A stretch of 64,000 nt of DNA, taken from assembly GCA_947490615.1 (NCBI GenBank), contig CANLHK010000004.1:217698-281697 (forward strand), given 5' to 3'. Shown here one piece after another: positions 24,818-34,406 of this stretch; positions within the stretch are counted from its first letter, which is position 1; every line of letters begins with the position of its first letter. Source of the stretch: Planctomycetaceae bacterium. Lineage in GTDB: Bacteria > Planctomycetota > Phycisphaerae > Phycisphaerales > SM1A02. The position numbers and the translations under genes are program-made. The notes beneath the pieces were generated by a model that had not been told where the DNA came from, ran no database searches, and worked only from the letters and a program-made list of their open reading frames with translations.

Positions 24818-27478
24818 TCACACATCGAGGTTCTTCACCTCAAGCGCGTGCTTCTCGATGTAGGCCCGCCGTCGCTCGACATCTTCGCCCATGAGGATGG
24901 TGAAGAGCGCATCGGCATCGCTGGCACTCTCGAGGGTCACGCGCACGAGTGTGCGTCGCGACTGGTCCATGGTGGTTTCCCAGAGTTGCTCTGGTTCCAT
25001 CTCACCGAGGCCCTTGAAGCGTTTCACTTCGATGCCGCGTCGGCCGACTTCGAGGAGTGCGCGGATCACGCCGGGCACGCTGGCCGCTTCCACGATGCCT
25101 GATTCCTTTGCAGAATCCTTGCGGCGTCCTGGCTTCTCGCTCTCAGTCTCTGTGTTGGTCGTGCCGTCAGCGGCAGCGTGCGCACTGTCGAGGCCCGCAG
25201 GCTTGTTGCCATCAACGATCCACGCGTAGCGCGTCGGCTGCTTCTCGCCTGTGACGGTTTCGACTTGCACGCGATCCCAGTCATCGATGCTGATGTGCCA
25301 GTGCGAAAGCTGGCCGATGATCCGCTCGATCTCGCGGTTCTCATGGAGCTCGCGCAGGCTGCCGATGCGGCGGCGATCGATCTTCATCTCGCTCGTGACA
25401 AGGTCATCAAGCACAAGCTCGTGCTTGGCGACTGAGGCGCGCGCGTCGACTTCATTGGCAAAGAGCAGGTCGCCCTCGGCCCAGGCGAGATGCCACGAGG
25501 GGAGCTTTCCAAGCGCGTCCTTGGTCCGCGCGGCCAGCAACTTCGAGAACGGAATGCCGCGGCGTTGCGAGACCGTGACCAGTTCTTCCAGCCGCTCAAG
25601 CGCGCGCACCATGCGGCGGATTTCTTCGCCTTGCACGCGATGCTCCACGACGCCTGCGTCGTCGCGGACCGCAAAACTCGCGTGCGCGAGCGCGAGGTTC
25701 ACCAGCGTTTCATTCATGCGCTTGTCGTTCAGGACATAGGTCGCGGTCTTGCCGCGAGCGATCTGGTAGAGCGGCGGTTGTGCGATGAAGACCTTGCCGC
25801 GCCGCACCAGTTCCTGCATCTGTCGGAAGAGGAAGGTCAGCAGGAGCGTGCGAATGTGCGAGCCGTCGACATCGGCGTCGGTCATGATGATGACGCGGCC
25901 GTAGCGCAGCTTGGCGAGATCGAAGTCCTCGCCGATGCCGCATTGCAACGCTTGGATGAGGATGCGGATTTCTTCGAAGCCGAGCACCTTGTCCAGACGC
26001 GCCTTCTCGACATTGAGCAGTTTGCCGCGCAACGGAAGAATCGCCTGATGGACATGGTCGCGGCCGCCCTTGGCGCTTCCGCCTGCGCTGTCACCCTCGA
26101 CGATGAAGAGCTCGGTCTTCTCGACATCATCCGAAGAGCAGTCGCTGAGCTTGTGCGGCATGCCGCCTGAATCAAGCGCGCCCTTGCGCTTGATGAGCTC
26201 GCGGGCTTTGCGCGCGGCTTCACGCGCTTGCGCAGCGAGCACAGCGCGCAGACAGATTTCGCGCGCGTCCTTGGGATGCTCCTCGAGCCACGCGCCGAGC
26301 CTTTCGCCGAGCGCGTTGGAGACAAATCCCTCGATCTCGGGATTGAGGAGCTTCTCTTTGGTCTGGTTGTTGAACTGCGGATTGGGCAGCTTTACGCTCA
26401 CCACCGCCACAAGGCCTTCGCGCAGGTCGTCGCCCGACGGCACGAGGTCTTTGAGCAAGTTGTTCTTGCGCGCGTAGCCGTTGACCACGCGGGTCAGCGC
26501 AGCCTTGAAGCCCTGGATATGGGTGCCGCCGTCGCGATTGGGGATGTTGTTGCCGAACGCGAGCGTGAGCTCGGAGTTCGAGTCGACATACTGCATCGCA
26601 AAGTCGAGTCGGAAGTTTCGACTCTCATCGTCGGACGCGAAGGCAATCACGGGACTCTGAATAGTCTTCTGCTCGTTGCGCCACGCGACATAGCCGCCGA
26701 TGCCGTGCGGGCTGTGGAAGGTGGCATCGCGTCGCTCGCCGCTGGCATCGACGCGTTCATCGATGAGCCGAATCTTCACGCCGGGGTTGAGGAACGCCAA
26801 CTCGCGCAAGCGGTTTTCCAGCGTTTCAAAGCGGAATTCGGTGTCGGGAAAGATCTGTGAGTCGGGAAGAAACGAGATGCGTGTTCCGGTGCGCTTCTCA
26901 GTGGCCGCGGACTTCTCGAGCGTCTCGACGAGTTCAAGCGGCTTGGTGACATCACCGCGCGAGAAGCCGATGTGATAGGTCCGCTCGTGCTTGTACACCT
27001 CGACCTCGGTCCATTCGCTGAGCGCGTTGACGCACTTAATGCCGACGCCGTGCAAACCGCCCGAGACCTTGTAGGCGTTGTCGCCGAACTTTCCGCCCGC
27101 GTGCACCTCGGTGAGGATCACTTCGACGGCGGGACGACCATTGATGGTCGGGTTCTCGTGGCGCATCGGATCGACGGGCATGCCGCGGCCGTCATCGATG
27201 ATCGTGCAAGAGCCGTCGACACCCACGCGAACCGTCACGGTCGTCGCGAAGCCAGCCATCACTTCGTCGATGGCGTTGTCGACGCATTCGTAGACGAGAT
27301 GGTGGAGCGCGCTGAGTCCCGTGCCGCCGACATACATGCCCGGACGCTTGCGGATCGCCTCGAGTCCCTCAAGCACCTGGATGGATTCCGAGGTGTAGGT
27401 CGCTGCATCAGCGAGCTCGACGACAGCCTCCTTGACGGCATCTTTCACGGGGTCTTTGACGGGTGTAGATTCGGTCAT
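24818..27478 (-). CDS. gyrB: DNA gyrase subunit B
   Basis: An 886-residue type II topoisomerase B subunit. The GHKL ATPase domain shows RPGMYVG, HHLVYECVDNAIDE and DDGRGMPVD in the first 110 residues. The TOPRIM domain has IVEGDSAGGSAKGGRD and the metal site DADVDGSHIRTLLLTF. Between TOPRIM and the C-terminal RFKGLGEMEPEQLWETTMD there is an insertion of roughly 200 residues, as in the long GyrB type of proteobacteria, part of it low-complexity and charged. The start MTESTPVKD at 27478 is chosen over 27547, which adds unlikely residues. gyrA and recF are not adjacent. It could in principle be ParE, but the length and insertion favour GyrB. Confidence 0.93.
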   Translation of the reverse strand: MTESTPVKDPVKDAVKEAVVELADAATYTSESIQVLEGLEAIRKRPGMYVGGTGLSALHHLVYECVDNAIDEVMAGFATTVTVRVGVDGSCTIIDDGRGMPVDPMRHENPTINGRPAVEVILTEVHAGGKFGDNAYKVSGGLHGVGIKCVNALSEWTEVEVYKHERTYHIGFSRGDVTKPLELVETLEKSAATEKRTGTRISFLPDSQIFPDTEFRFETLENRLRELAFLNPGVKIRLIDERVDASGERRDATFHSPHGIGGYVAWRNEQKTIQSPVIAFASDDESRNFRLDFAMQYVDSNSELTLAFGNNIPNRDGGTHIQGFKAALTRVVNGYARKNNLLKDLVPSGDDLREGLVAVVSVKLPNPQFNNQTKEKLLNPEIEGFVSNALGERLGAWLEEHPKDAREICLRAVLAAQAREAARKARELIKRKGALDSGGMPHKLSDCSSDDVEKTELFIVEGDSAGGSAKGGRDHVHQAILPLRGKLLNVEKARLDKVLGFEEIRILIQALQCGIGEDFDLAKLRYGRVIIMTDADVDGSHIRTLLLTFLFRQMQELVRRGKVFIAQPPLYQIARGKTATYVLNDKRMNETLVNLALAHASFAVRDDAGVVEHRVQGEEIRRMVRALERLEELVTVSQRRGIPFSKLLAARTKDALGKLPSWHLAWAEGDLLFANEVDARASVAKHELVLDDLVTSEMKIDRRRIGSLRELHENREIERIIGQLSHWHISIDDWDRVQVETVTGEKQPTRYAWIVDGNKPAGLDSAHAAADGTTNTETESEKPGRRKDSAKESGIVEAASVPGVIRALLEVGRRGIEVKRFKGLGEMEPEQLWETTMDQSRRTLVRVTLESASDADALFTILMGEDVERRRAYIEKHALEVKNLDV

Positions 27479-27728
27479 CGCGCTCTGCTGCAGGGGCTTC
27501 GGGCACACGCATGGGACGCGGCGCGAGGCCGCAACGGGCGAGTCCATCCGCGAGCGGAAATCCTAGCAGAAACCGCGGTTTTCCGCCCTCGCCGCACGGG
27601 TTGGAAGGCGACGCGAACAAGGCAAAAACGCGCGCGCTTTCCGCAGAGAGTTTGCCCTCGGCAACGGGCGCCGCGCTCTACACTCCGAGCCCTCCCTGAG
27701 CCTGCATCGTCGGAGCGGAGCCCTTCCC

Positions 27729-28637
27729 GTGACGGACGACAAGAAGCCAACCCTGCGTCGCGAACCCTGCGACCCGCAGCCCGATCCGCTGCGCGTTGCG
27801 GGCGCTCTTGCACCCGAAATTCTTCTCGAACTGGCGGCGCGCGAGCGGGCACTCCGAGTTTGGTCACGGCGCGTTTTTCTTGGTTCGACGATCGCGGGAA
27901 CACTCGGTTGCGCCTTTGGACTTGCCGCGTGCGCGACAAAGGGTCAGGGCGCAGCGAACCTGAACGAGCTCCCACTTGGCCAGTGGCAGGAACCACCAGC
28001 GCCTCTGCCGCGTGCGGTCGTCGCGCATTCCGATCCTGCGCCAGAGCAGACGCCTGCGAGCGCAACGAAGACCAAGCCCGTCGCGCCGAAGCCTGCTGCC
28101 GCAACTCCCACCAGTGAGGCCGCCTTGCCGTGGGCCAAGCCGCGCTTCTTGTGGGCCAAGGGCGCGCCGATTCGCGCGGAGCTCAATCCGATGTTGCCAG
28201 TGACCTGCGTCACGGTCCATCACGATGGTTTGGAGGAGTTGATCTGGACTGCGCGCACCGAGGATGTCGCCGCGCGCATGGAGCACTACCGCGTTGGTCA
28301 CCTCGGTCGCGGTTGGGCGGACATCGGTTACCACCTGGCGATCGATCGCGGGGGCGTGCTCTGGCAGGGGAGGTCGATTCGCTGGCAGGGCGCCCATGTG
28401 CAGTTCCACAACGAAGGGAACATCGGCGTGTTGGTCATGGGAAACTTCGATCTCCAACGCCCGACCGCTGCGCAGTTGGTGACGCTGAAGAAGGTGCTCG
28501 TCGACCTGCGCTCGACCTACGGCATCAAGCGCGGACGGGTCTACACCCACAAGGAGTGGCAGGACGCGCAGACCGCCTGTCCAGGCAGCAACCTGCAGCC
28601 GCGCGTGGAGAAACTCCGAACCGCCATCGGTGCCTGA
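27729..28637 (+). CDS. N-acetylmuramoyl-L-alanine amidase-fold protein (first copy), exported
   Basis: A 302-residue protein starting at GTG. After a charged N-terminus a hydrophobic segment runs about residues 48-62 and ends LAACATKG, which fits a lipoprotein or Tat-type signal (SRRVFLGSTIAG). A Pro/Ala linker leads to an Amidase_2/PGRP domain from about residue 155. Zinc ligands seen are the first His of VTVHHDG, the His of VYTHKEW and the Cys of TACPG; GYHLAIDRGGVLWQGR is typical. These enzymes cut the bond between muramic acid and L-Ala of peptidoglycan. It is followed 131 bp later by a paralogue. The zinc site looks complete, so it is probably active. Confidence 0.88.
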   Translation: MTDDKKPTLRREPCDPQPDPLRVAGALAPEILLELAARERALRVWSRRVFLGSTIAGTLGCAFGLAACATKGQGAANLNELPLGQWQEPPAPLPRAVVAHSDPAPEQTPASATKTKPVAPKPAAATPTSEAALPWAKPRFLWAKGAPIRAELNPMLPVTCVTVHHDGLEELIWTARTEDVAARMEHYRVGHLGRGWADIGYHLAIDRGGVLWQGRSIRWQGAHVQFHNEGNIGVLVMGNFDLQRPTAAQLVTLKKVLVDLRSTYGIKRGRVYTHKEWQDAQTACPGSNLQPRVEKLRTAIGA

Positions 28638-28758
28638 GGCGAACAGGGCGGAGCGCGCAGGCTCGGCGGGTTTCTGCGCCAAAATGGTGGGATTGGCCGA
28701 TGCACTCGGCCGCGACGCCCCGCCCTGACTGCCACGATGCTTGAATGATCGCCGCCAC

Positions 28759-28762
28759 GGAG
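28759..28762 (+). promoter_or_regulatory. Shine-Dalgarno deciding the start of the second amidase
   Basis: GGAG lies 6 bases before the ATG at 28769. The in-frame ATG at 28745 has no comparable site, so the shorter start MSEEQNFT is preferred. Confidence 0.6.
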
Positions 28763-28768
28763 CCCGAC

Positions 28769-29701
28769 ATGTCTGAGGAGCAGAACTTCACACCATCCCC
28801 GCAGGCGCAAGAGCTCCTCGATGGTGGCCCGACGCCCGCGCAAATCGCGCGACGCGGCTTCGTGCTTGCGAGCCTCGGCTTCCTCGCGGCCTGCGCATCA
28901 GGCGGCGCTTCCAAGACGGTGGCGCAAGGCACGAGCGGCGCCAAGTCAACCTTGCCTCCAGGACTGTGGACGAGCGAAGGTAATCTTCCGCCGCAGCGTT
29001 GGGCGCAACCAGTCGAAGCTCGACCCGACCCGCGCGTGCCCCCTGCGGTGCGTCAGGCCACGGCTCCGAGTAAGGCCGTCGTGCGCGCAGCCGACAAGCC
29101 CGCAGCGAGTGCCAGCAGCGCGATCCCGAAGTCCTATGACGGCAAGGTCATTCCTCGGTCGGCGTGGACCAACTGGTGTCCGAACCCGAAGGAAATGGAC
29201 GCGCTGGGCAAGGTGCGCAAGATCACCGTGCATCACACGGGTAATCCTTACACCTTCACGGACACGGGTGTCGCCGAGGTCAAGGAAGAACTCCAGCATG
29301 TGCTGCGCGGTGAGATGGGCGGCGGTCACACCGACATCGCCTACCACTATGTGATCGACCCCGCTGGTCGCGTGTGGGCCGCGAGGGACATCCGCTACGA
29401 AGGTCGTCACACCCGCGATTGGAAGGGCGTCGACAACCGTTCGGGCAACATCGGGATCATGCTGCTTGGGAACTTCGAGAAGCAATCGCCCTCGTCGCCG
29501 CAGATGGTCACACTCGAGAAGTTCGTCGTGAGCTTGCAGAAGCAGTACAAGGTTCCGCGGCAGAAGTTGGCAGGCGGTCGACTCTCGAAAGAGGTTGGCG
29601 TCTTCACGCATCAGCAGTTGTCGCCAACGGCGTGCCCAGGCGACAACATGCAGAATCCGTGGGAGAAGAAGCTCTTCCCGCGTTTGGTTCGCTCGGTCTA
29701 A
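28769..29701 (+). CDS. N-acetylmuramoyl-L-alanine amidase-fold protein (second copy), exported
   Basis: A 310-residue paralogue of the preceding protein. The N-terminus has ARRGFVLASLGFLAACASGG, a lipoprotein-like or Tat-like signal with the candidate Cys near residue 43. A linker rich in Pro and Ala follows, then the amidase/PGRP domain: KITVHHTGNPYTF, HTDIAYHYVIDPAGRVWAAR, NIGIMLLGNFE and VFTHQQLSPTACPGDN. The His, His and Cys zinc ligands of the family are all present. It has an extra segment around GEMGGGHTDIAYH compared with the first copy. The tandem pair probably arose by duplication and may act on cell-wall turnover. Confidence 0.88.
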   Translation: MSEEQNFTPSPQAQELLDGGPTPAQIARRGFVLASLGFLAACASGGASKTVAQGTSGAKSTLPPGLWTSEGNLPPQRWAQPVEARPDPRVPPAVRQATAPSKAVVRAADKPAASASSAIPKSYDGKVIPRSAWTNWCPNPKEMDALGKVRKITVHHTGNPYTFTDTGVAEVKEELQHVLRGEMGGGHTDIAYHYVIDPAGRVWAARDIRYEGRHTRDWKGVDNRSGNIGIMLLGNFEKQSPSSPQMVTLEKFVVSLQKQYKVPRQKLAGGRLSKEVGVFTHQQLSPTACPGDNMQNPWEKKLFPRLVRSV

Positions 29702-29720
29702 GGCGCGCCTCAAACAGAAC

Positions 29721-29957
29721 TCAAGTTGACGGGTTGGAAGGCGGCGGTGGCTGCTGCTGCGGTGGCGACTGCTTGCCAAATTGCGCGGCTGCGCCGAAGC
29801 GCCCCTTCGAGGCGCGCTCATCGTCGGCGTCGAGTTTCTTCTGAAACTCCGTGTCCTTGGCTTCCTGTCGGTTCACGAGTCGCCACGCGATGTACGCCAC
29901 CGCACCCATGCCGACGATCGCGACAAGCCAGCGCAGAATGGTGACGAGGACAACCAT
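29721..29957 (-). CDS. small single-pass membrane protein
   Basis: A 78-residue protein: one hydrophobic helix (about residues 3-26, VLVTILRWLVAIVGMGAVAYIAW), then a charged segment and a C-terminal Gln/Pro-rich tail (PPQQQPPPP). It begins 9 bp downstream of the xylulokinase stop, so it is likely the last gene of that transcript. There is a weak GGAT upstream of its start. No function can be assigned; the tight spacing is the main support for it being real. Confidence 0.65.
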   Translation of the reverse strand: MVVLVTILRWLVAIVGMGAVAYIAWRLVNRQEAKDTEFQKKLDADDERASKGRFGAAAQFGKQSPPQQQPPPPSNPST

Positions 29958-29966
29958 AGTGAGATC

Positions 29967-31490
29967 CTACCGCGCGACTCGAAGCGCGCGTTGAGCTGCC
30001 AGACTCGCACGCGCCTTCACAGCGGCGTACTGCTGCACCCGCGTCGTGTCAGGTGCGAGTGCTTGTGAGGTTCGCACCGTGACATCGCAGGCTGCGTCGA
30101 CCGTTGGGAAGACCCCAGCGCCGACCGCCGCCAACAGCGCGACACCTGCCGCGCCGCTCGCATCGCTGGCCAGGAGGCAGACCGACGCGTCAAACATGTC
30201 GGCGCACATCCCGCGCCAGAACGGGCTCTTCGCGCCGCCACCCGAGAGGCGCACTTCATGGACCGGCACGCCAAGCGCGCGCATGAGGTCAACATTTCCA
30301 GCCAGACCTGCTGTGATTCCTTCGAAGACCGAACGCGCGAGATGATCGACACCGTGCGCGATGTCGAGTCCTGCAAATCCGCCGCGAATCGCTGGATCAG
30401 GGATCGGGCAGCGTTCGCCCGTGAGATACGGGAGAAAGACCAGCCCCTCGCTGCCGATGGCCACACGCTGCGCGCGTTGTGCGAGCAGGTCGTAGGGATC
30501 GATGCCTTGATCGCGCGCTTGGGCGATGGCGTCCTTGGCGAGCGTGTCGCGAAACCAGCGCAAACTCCCGCCTGCAGAAAGCATCACGCCCATGAAGTGC
30601 CAGCGACCAGGAATCGCGTGGCAGAACGCATGGAGTTCACCGTTGCTCGTGGCGCGCCAACTGTTGCTTGCCGCGAAGACCACGCCCGAGGTTCCGATGC
30701 AACAGGAAACGCTTCCTTCACGAGAGACGCCGCTACCGATCGCAGCGGCGGCTTGGTCGCCTGCGCCACCCGCGATGCCGATTCCTGCGCGAAGTCCCAG
30801 TGCGCGTGCGGCCGCTGCACTGAGTCGTGTCGAGTGGATCGGTGACTCCGCGACATCAGGGAAGAGCGAGCGCGGCAGCTGCAGGATCTCGAGCATCTCG
30901 CTTGACCAAGTGCGTCGCGCACAGTCAAAGACCGCGGTGCCTGATGCGTCGCTCGGCTCAGCCATGAACGCGTCAGAGAGTCGATAGCGCAGCCAGTCTT
31001 TGGGGAGGAGTGCCTTTGCGGTGCGCGCAAACGCAGCGGGTTCGTGCTCGCGCATCCACAGCAGTTTCGGCGCCTGAAAGCCAGGAAACACGCGGTTTCC
31101 CGTAGTGCGCAGGAGCGTCGGCAATCCTGGCTCACTCGTCTGGAGCTTCTCGCAGATCGCGCTGCTGCGTGAGTCGTTCCAAAGAATGCACGGGCGCACG
31201 ACAGTGCCCGAGGCGTCGAGCGCTACGAGACCGTGCATCTGCCCCGAGAGTCCGATCGCTTCGATCTGCGCTGCGCTGTTGGGTGCGGAATCCGTTGCTT
31301 GCCGCACCGCTGCGACGGTGGAGGTCCACCAGTCTTCAGGATTCTGCTCGCTCCAACCAGGACGCGGATAGGAGACCGCGTGCTCCACGGTCGCGTCAGC
31401 CACGATGAGGCCAGCGGCGTCGAGGATGACGCACTTGGTACCTGTGGTTCCGATGTCGATGCCGAGAAAGAGCGGTGCAGCCGTTGGCAT
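29967..31490 (-). CDS. xylB: xylulokinase
   Basis: A 507-residue FGGY-family sugar kinase of xylulokinase length and type. The phosphate-binding motif LGIDIGTTGTKCVILD opens the protein, GLSGQMHGLVALD and RPCILWNDSRS form the sugar site, GGAGDQAAAAIG and CIGTSGVVFA follow, and the C-terminal FGGY signature lies around FEGITAGLAGNVDLMRALG and VRLSGGGAKSPFW. It phosphorylates D-xylulose to xylulose 5-phosphate, feeding the pentose phosphate pathway. The start MPTAAPLFLG at 31490 is preferred to 31517. No xylose isomerase is adjacent, so a related ketopentose cannot be excluded. Confidence 0.93.
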   Translation of the reverse strand: MPTAAPLFLGIDIGTTGTKCVILDAAGLIVADATVEHAVSYPRPGWSEQNPEDWWTSTVAAVRQATDSAPNSAAQIEAIGLSGQMHGLVALDASGTVVRPCILWNDSRSSAICEKLQTSEPGLPTLLRTTGNRVFPGFQAPKLLWMREHEPAAFARTAKALLPKDWLRYRLSDAFMAEPSDASGTAVFDCARRTWSSEMLEILQLPRSLFPDVAESPIHSTRLSAAAARALGLRAGIGIAGGAGDQAAAAIGSGVSREGSVSCCIGTSGVVFAASNSWRATSNGELHAFCHAIPGRWHFMGVMLSAGGSLRWFRDTLAKDAIAQARDQGIDPYDLLAQRAQRVAIGSEGLVFLPYLTGERCPIPDPAIRGGFAGLDIAHGVDHLARSVFEGITAGLAGNVDLMRALGVPVHEVRLSGGGAKSPFWRGMCADMFDASVCLLASDASGAAGVALLAAVGAGVFPTVDAACDVTVRTSQALAPDTTRVQQYAAVKARASLAAQRALRVAR

Positions 31491-31529
31491 CGGCGCAATG
31501 TAGCGCGCCGCGTGCACCTCGCCGCGTGG

Positions 31530-32045
31530 TCAGCTCGCTGGTTTCTTCGCAGGCTTCTCGACGAACATCTTCTTCGCGTTCACAACGAAGTTGCCCTTGT
31601 CGTCGACTTCCGCGACGACGCCCTCGAAGACCACGAGCGCGAGTGGCTCAAGTTCATGCGAACCCTGCGCGCCAACCTTGAGCGGCTTGCCGTCGTCGCC
31701 GACGAACTGCACGATCATCATGTTGACCTTCTTCGACTCTGGTGGTTCGCAGCAGTAATCCCACGGCTTCGCGCAGGTGTCGCCAGGAATGGTGTCGCAG
31801 CTCTTCAGCGAGCGATCCGCGACCATGAAGACAGCGCGGTTCTTCACGAACGGCTCAGAGCGGCCGCCGACCTTGGCCTCGATGATGACGGTGTCGCCCT
31901 TCTTGGCGGACTTCTTCATCGCAGCGACGCTCTTGGCGTCCTTGGGTTTCTCAGCAACGAAGACCGCGTCGGGGATCTTCGGATCAGCCGCTGGTGGCGG
32001 AGGTGGGGCGAACAGGATGAGGAGTGATGCGGTCAGGGTGAGCAT
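31530..32045 (-). CDS. small secreted protein, unknown function
   Basis: A 171-residue protein with a short signal peptide (MLTLTASLLILFA then PPPPPAADP). The mature part contains GDTVIIEAKVGGRSEPFVKNRAVFMVADRSL, a strand-rich region like an OB-fold, then a Cys cluster CDTIPGDTC...YCCEPP and a Lys-rich C-terminus. Proteins of this look are common in planctomycetes and have no known function. It lies between xylB and the exporter operon, same strand, with 39 bp to xylB and 49 bp after the permease stop, so it may be co-transcribed with either. Confidence 0.72.
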   Translation of the reverse strand: MLTLTASLLILFAPPPPPAADPKIPDAVFVAEKPKDAKSVAAMKKSAKKGDTVIIEAKVGGRSEPFVKNRAVFMVADRSLKSCDTIPGDTCAKPWDYCCEPPESKKVNMMIVQFVGDDGKPLKVGAQGSHELEPLALVVFEGVVAEVDDKGNFVVNAKKMFVEKPAKKPAS

Positions 32046-32094
32046 GGTGGATCCGGGGTTGAGTGGGAGAGAATACTGAGAAGTCGATGGATCT

Positions 32095-33252
32095 TTACGA
32101 GCGAAGAGCAGCAGGAATGGGAAGTGTCAGACAACGCGCGATCGCGGGCACGGCGCCGAGGACTCCGAGAAAGACACCAGCAAGAAGCGCAGCAGCGATG
32201 GCGTGGGCATCGATGTGCAGGCCGAACGATCCCATGGAGAACTGGATGGCCACGCCTTCGAGAAGTGCGCCAGAGATCAAGCACGCTGCGAGTGCGCCCG
32301 TCACACACGCCACGGTCGACTCCAACATCAGTGAGAGCGCGATGGCCGAGCGAGAAAAGCCCAGTGCCTGGAGCGTGCCGACTTCACGCACGCGCGAACT
32401 AAACGCTGCATACATCGCGTTCACGCCGCCGAGCACGCCGCCTGAAGAAATGAGAATCGCCGTCACGACGACGAGCAGCCGAATCGGCGCAAAGAACTCG
32501 CTCAAGCGCGCGTAGTAGTCGCTCTCGCGCACCGCGATGGTCTCAAGATCAAGGCGCGAAGTGGTGAAGGCATCGATGTCATCGAACTCGGCGCTGCCAA
32601 GTGCGGCGATGACGCAAGAGTGCGTCGTGCGTTGCGTGAGTTGCGCGATGCGATCGAGCCGCATCCAGAACTCACCATGCATCGCCGTTCCTGGTGCATC
32701 GAAGATGCCAACGATTTCAAAGGGAATGCCTGCAACTTCAACGCGCGTCCCGAGTGTCGCGTCCTCGAGTCGCGCAAGGGCGCCCCGCGCTGCGGCGATC
32801 TCGTCGGCTCCTCGCGCAGGCCAGCGACCTTCAGCGAGTCGCACTTGTGGGTGCACCGAAAACGCCTGCGTTTCAAAGCCGCGAAAGACCGCGGGTGCTT
32901 CGCCCTGCGCGGCGTCGACTCCCTCGGCGTGGAAGGGAAGCGCCACATGAATCTCTGCGGAAACTGCAGGAACACCCGCAACGAGCGCGAGGCCTTCGAT
33001 GCTCCCTGCCAACACACCCGCGGTCGACGGCGGGATCTCGCTGCGTTCGACGCTCTCTTCGCTTCCAGAACCAAGCACGAGCGCGTTGGTGTCCAATCCA
33101 CTTGCAGAGAGCGAGCGATCCATGCCGCGTCCGAAGGCCACAGCGCCGAGCACGAGCGTCGAAACGAGCATGCTCCCGCCGACGACGAGCGCGAGTCGCT
33201 TGGGAGAGCGACCGAGATTGCGAATCGCGTAATCAAAGGGAAGGAGCTTCAT
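32095..33252 (-). CDS. ABC exporter permease, FtsX/MacB type (second permease)
   Basis: A 385-residue MacB/FtsX-like permease. One transmembrane helix sits near the N-terminus (about 20-42), a long extracytoplasmic region follows, and three helices lie near residues 258-380 with SSRVREVGTLQALGFSRSAIALSLMLES, the typical FtsX-domain motif. Its start overlaps the stop of the other permease by 4 bp. It is the last gene of the five-gene export operon and likely pairs with the other permease as a heterodimer. Both permeases are 385 residues, suggesting an old duplication. Confidence 0.9.
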   Translation of the reverse strand: MKLLPFDYAIRNLGRSPKRLALVVGGSMLVSTLVLGAVAFGRGMDRSLSASGLDTNALVLGSGSEESVERSEIPPSTAGVLAGSIEGLALVAGVPAVSAEIHVALPFHAEGVDAAQGEAPAVFRGFETQAFSVHPQVRLAEGRWPARGADEIAAARGALARLEDATLGTRVEVAGIPFEIVGIFDAPGTAMHGEFWMRLDRIAQLTQRTTHSCVIAALGSAEFDDIDAFTTSRLDLETIAVRESDYYARLSEFFAPIRLLVVVTAILISSGGVLGGVNAMYAAFSSRVREVGTLQALGFSRSAIALSLMLESTVACVTGALAACLISGALLEGVAIQFSMGSFGLHIDAHAIAAALLAGVFLGVLGAVPAIARCLTLPIPAALRS

Positions 33253-34406
33253 GCGGACTTCATCCCTTGCACGATCGAGCGTCGCGCCACGGTCATGGCA
33301 GGCACCGCGCCCGCCGCAAGACCGACGACGACGGCCGCCGCCACGGCGACGATCGACACCGTGAGCGAGGGCTGGAACTCGATCATGACGCCCTCGCCGC
33401 CGAGGCCAAACTTTCCAAACGCGAGCGCCGCGTAGGCGAGTCCTGCGCCGACGATGCTCCCTGCGAGTGCGAGTGCGGAGCTCTCGACGAGGACCGTCCA
33501 GGCCACGGTCACGCCGCGGAAACCGATCGATTGCAGGATGGCGATCTCGCGAGCGCGTCCTTCAAGTGAGAGCACGATCGAGTTCGCGACGAGTGCAAAG
33601 ACTGCGACAAGCGCGCCAAGACCGAGCCATCCCGCAAAGTCCGCAATCGCCACGAGATCTTCCGCAGCGCGTGCGACAAACGCCTTCTCGGCGCGGGTCG
33701 AAGTCGGCGTCGCGTCGGCGGCAAAGTGCGCGTCGATGGCTGCGGCGACCTCGTCCATGCGCTTGGCGTCGACGACCTCGACCTCGAACTGGGTGACCTC
33801 ACCACCCTGCACGCCACCCACCGACGACTGCAGGAAGGGAAGCTGCACGAAGCAGGCGTTGCGATCTTGCGCGCCTTCTGCTTCCACGATGGCCGCGACG
33901 GTGACGCTCAACCCTGCGGATTGGAATCGGTCGCCGACCTTGAATCCGCGCCGTTGCGCCAGCGCACTTCCGACGAGCGCCGCGTCACCACGCGAAGCGA
34001 AGTCACGCATCGAACCAGCGACAAAGCGCAGGCGCGGCCCGAGCGTGCGTTCGGCATCTTCCAGTCGCACGCCGCGAAACACGATGACATCGAGGCTGGT
34101 GCGACAGTTCGAAACGATGATCTGCATCGGCACCGCGGACTTCACACCAGGAATCGCGAGGATGTCGTCGGTGTAGCGCTCAGGAATGCGGCTGGTGAAC
34201 GGACAAAAGCGATTGGCGCGGTACACGATGAGGCGCGTGTCGCGCTCGTTGGCTGCGGTGGCTTCGGTTACGCCCGCATGCATGGCGCGTTCGGCGCACA
34301 GCAGAAACACAGCGACGGCGATACCCGCGACGGCAAGCGCCACGCGGAGTCGACTGCGCAACAGCATGCGCAAGGAGAGTGCTGCAGTTCGTAGGAGCAG
34401 GCTCAT
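33249..34406 (-). CDS. ABC exporter permease, FtsX/MacB type (first permease)
   Basis: A 385-residue permease with an N-terminal helix (about 15-35), a large periplasmic domain and three C-terminal helices. The FtsX motif is GRAREIAILQSIGFRGVTVAWTVLVES. The periplasmic part has CPFTSRIPERYTDDILAIPGVKSAVP, a pattern common in LolE/MacB-like proteins. It overlaps the ATPase gene and the second permease gene by 4 bp each. With the ATPase, the HlyD-like adaptor and the TolC-like protein it would form a tripartite pump. Confidence 0.9.
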   Translation of the reverse strand: MSLLLRTAALSLRMLLRSRLRVALAVAGIAVAVFLLCAERAMHAGVTEATAANERDTRLIVYRANRFCPFTSRIPERYTDDILAIPGVKSAVPMQIIVSNCRTSLDVIVFRGVRLEDAERTLGPRLRFVAGSMRDFASRGDAALVGSALAQRRGFKVGDRFQSAGLSVTVAAIVEAEGAQDRNACFVQLPFLQSSVGGVQGGEVTQFEVEVVDAKRMDEVAAAIDAHFAADATPTSTRAEKAFVARAAEDLVAIADFAGWLGLGALVAVFALVANSIVLSLEGRAREIAILQSIGFRGVTVAWTVLVESSALALAGSIVGAGLAYAALAFGKFGLGGEGVMIEFQPSLTVSIVAVAAAVVVGLAAGAVPAMTVARRSIVQGMKSA

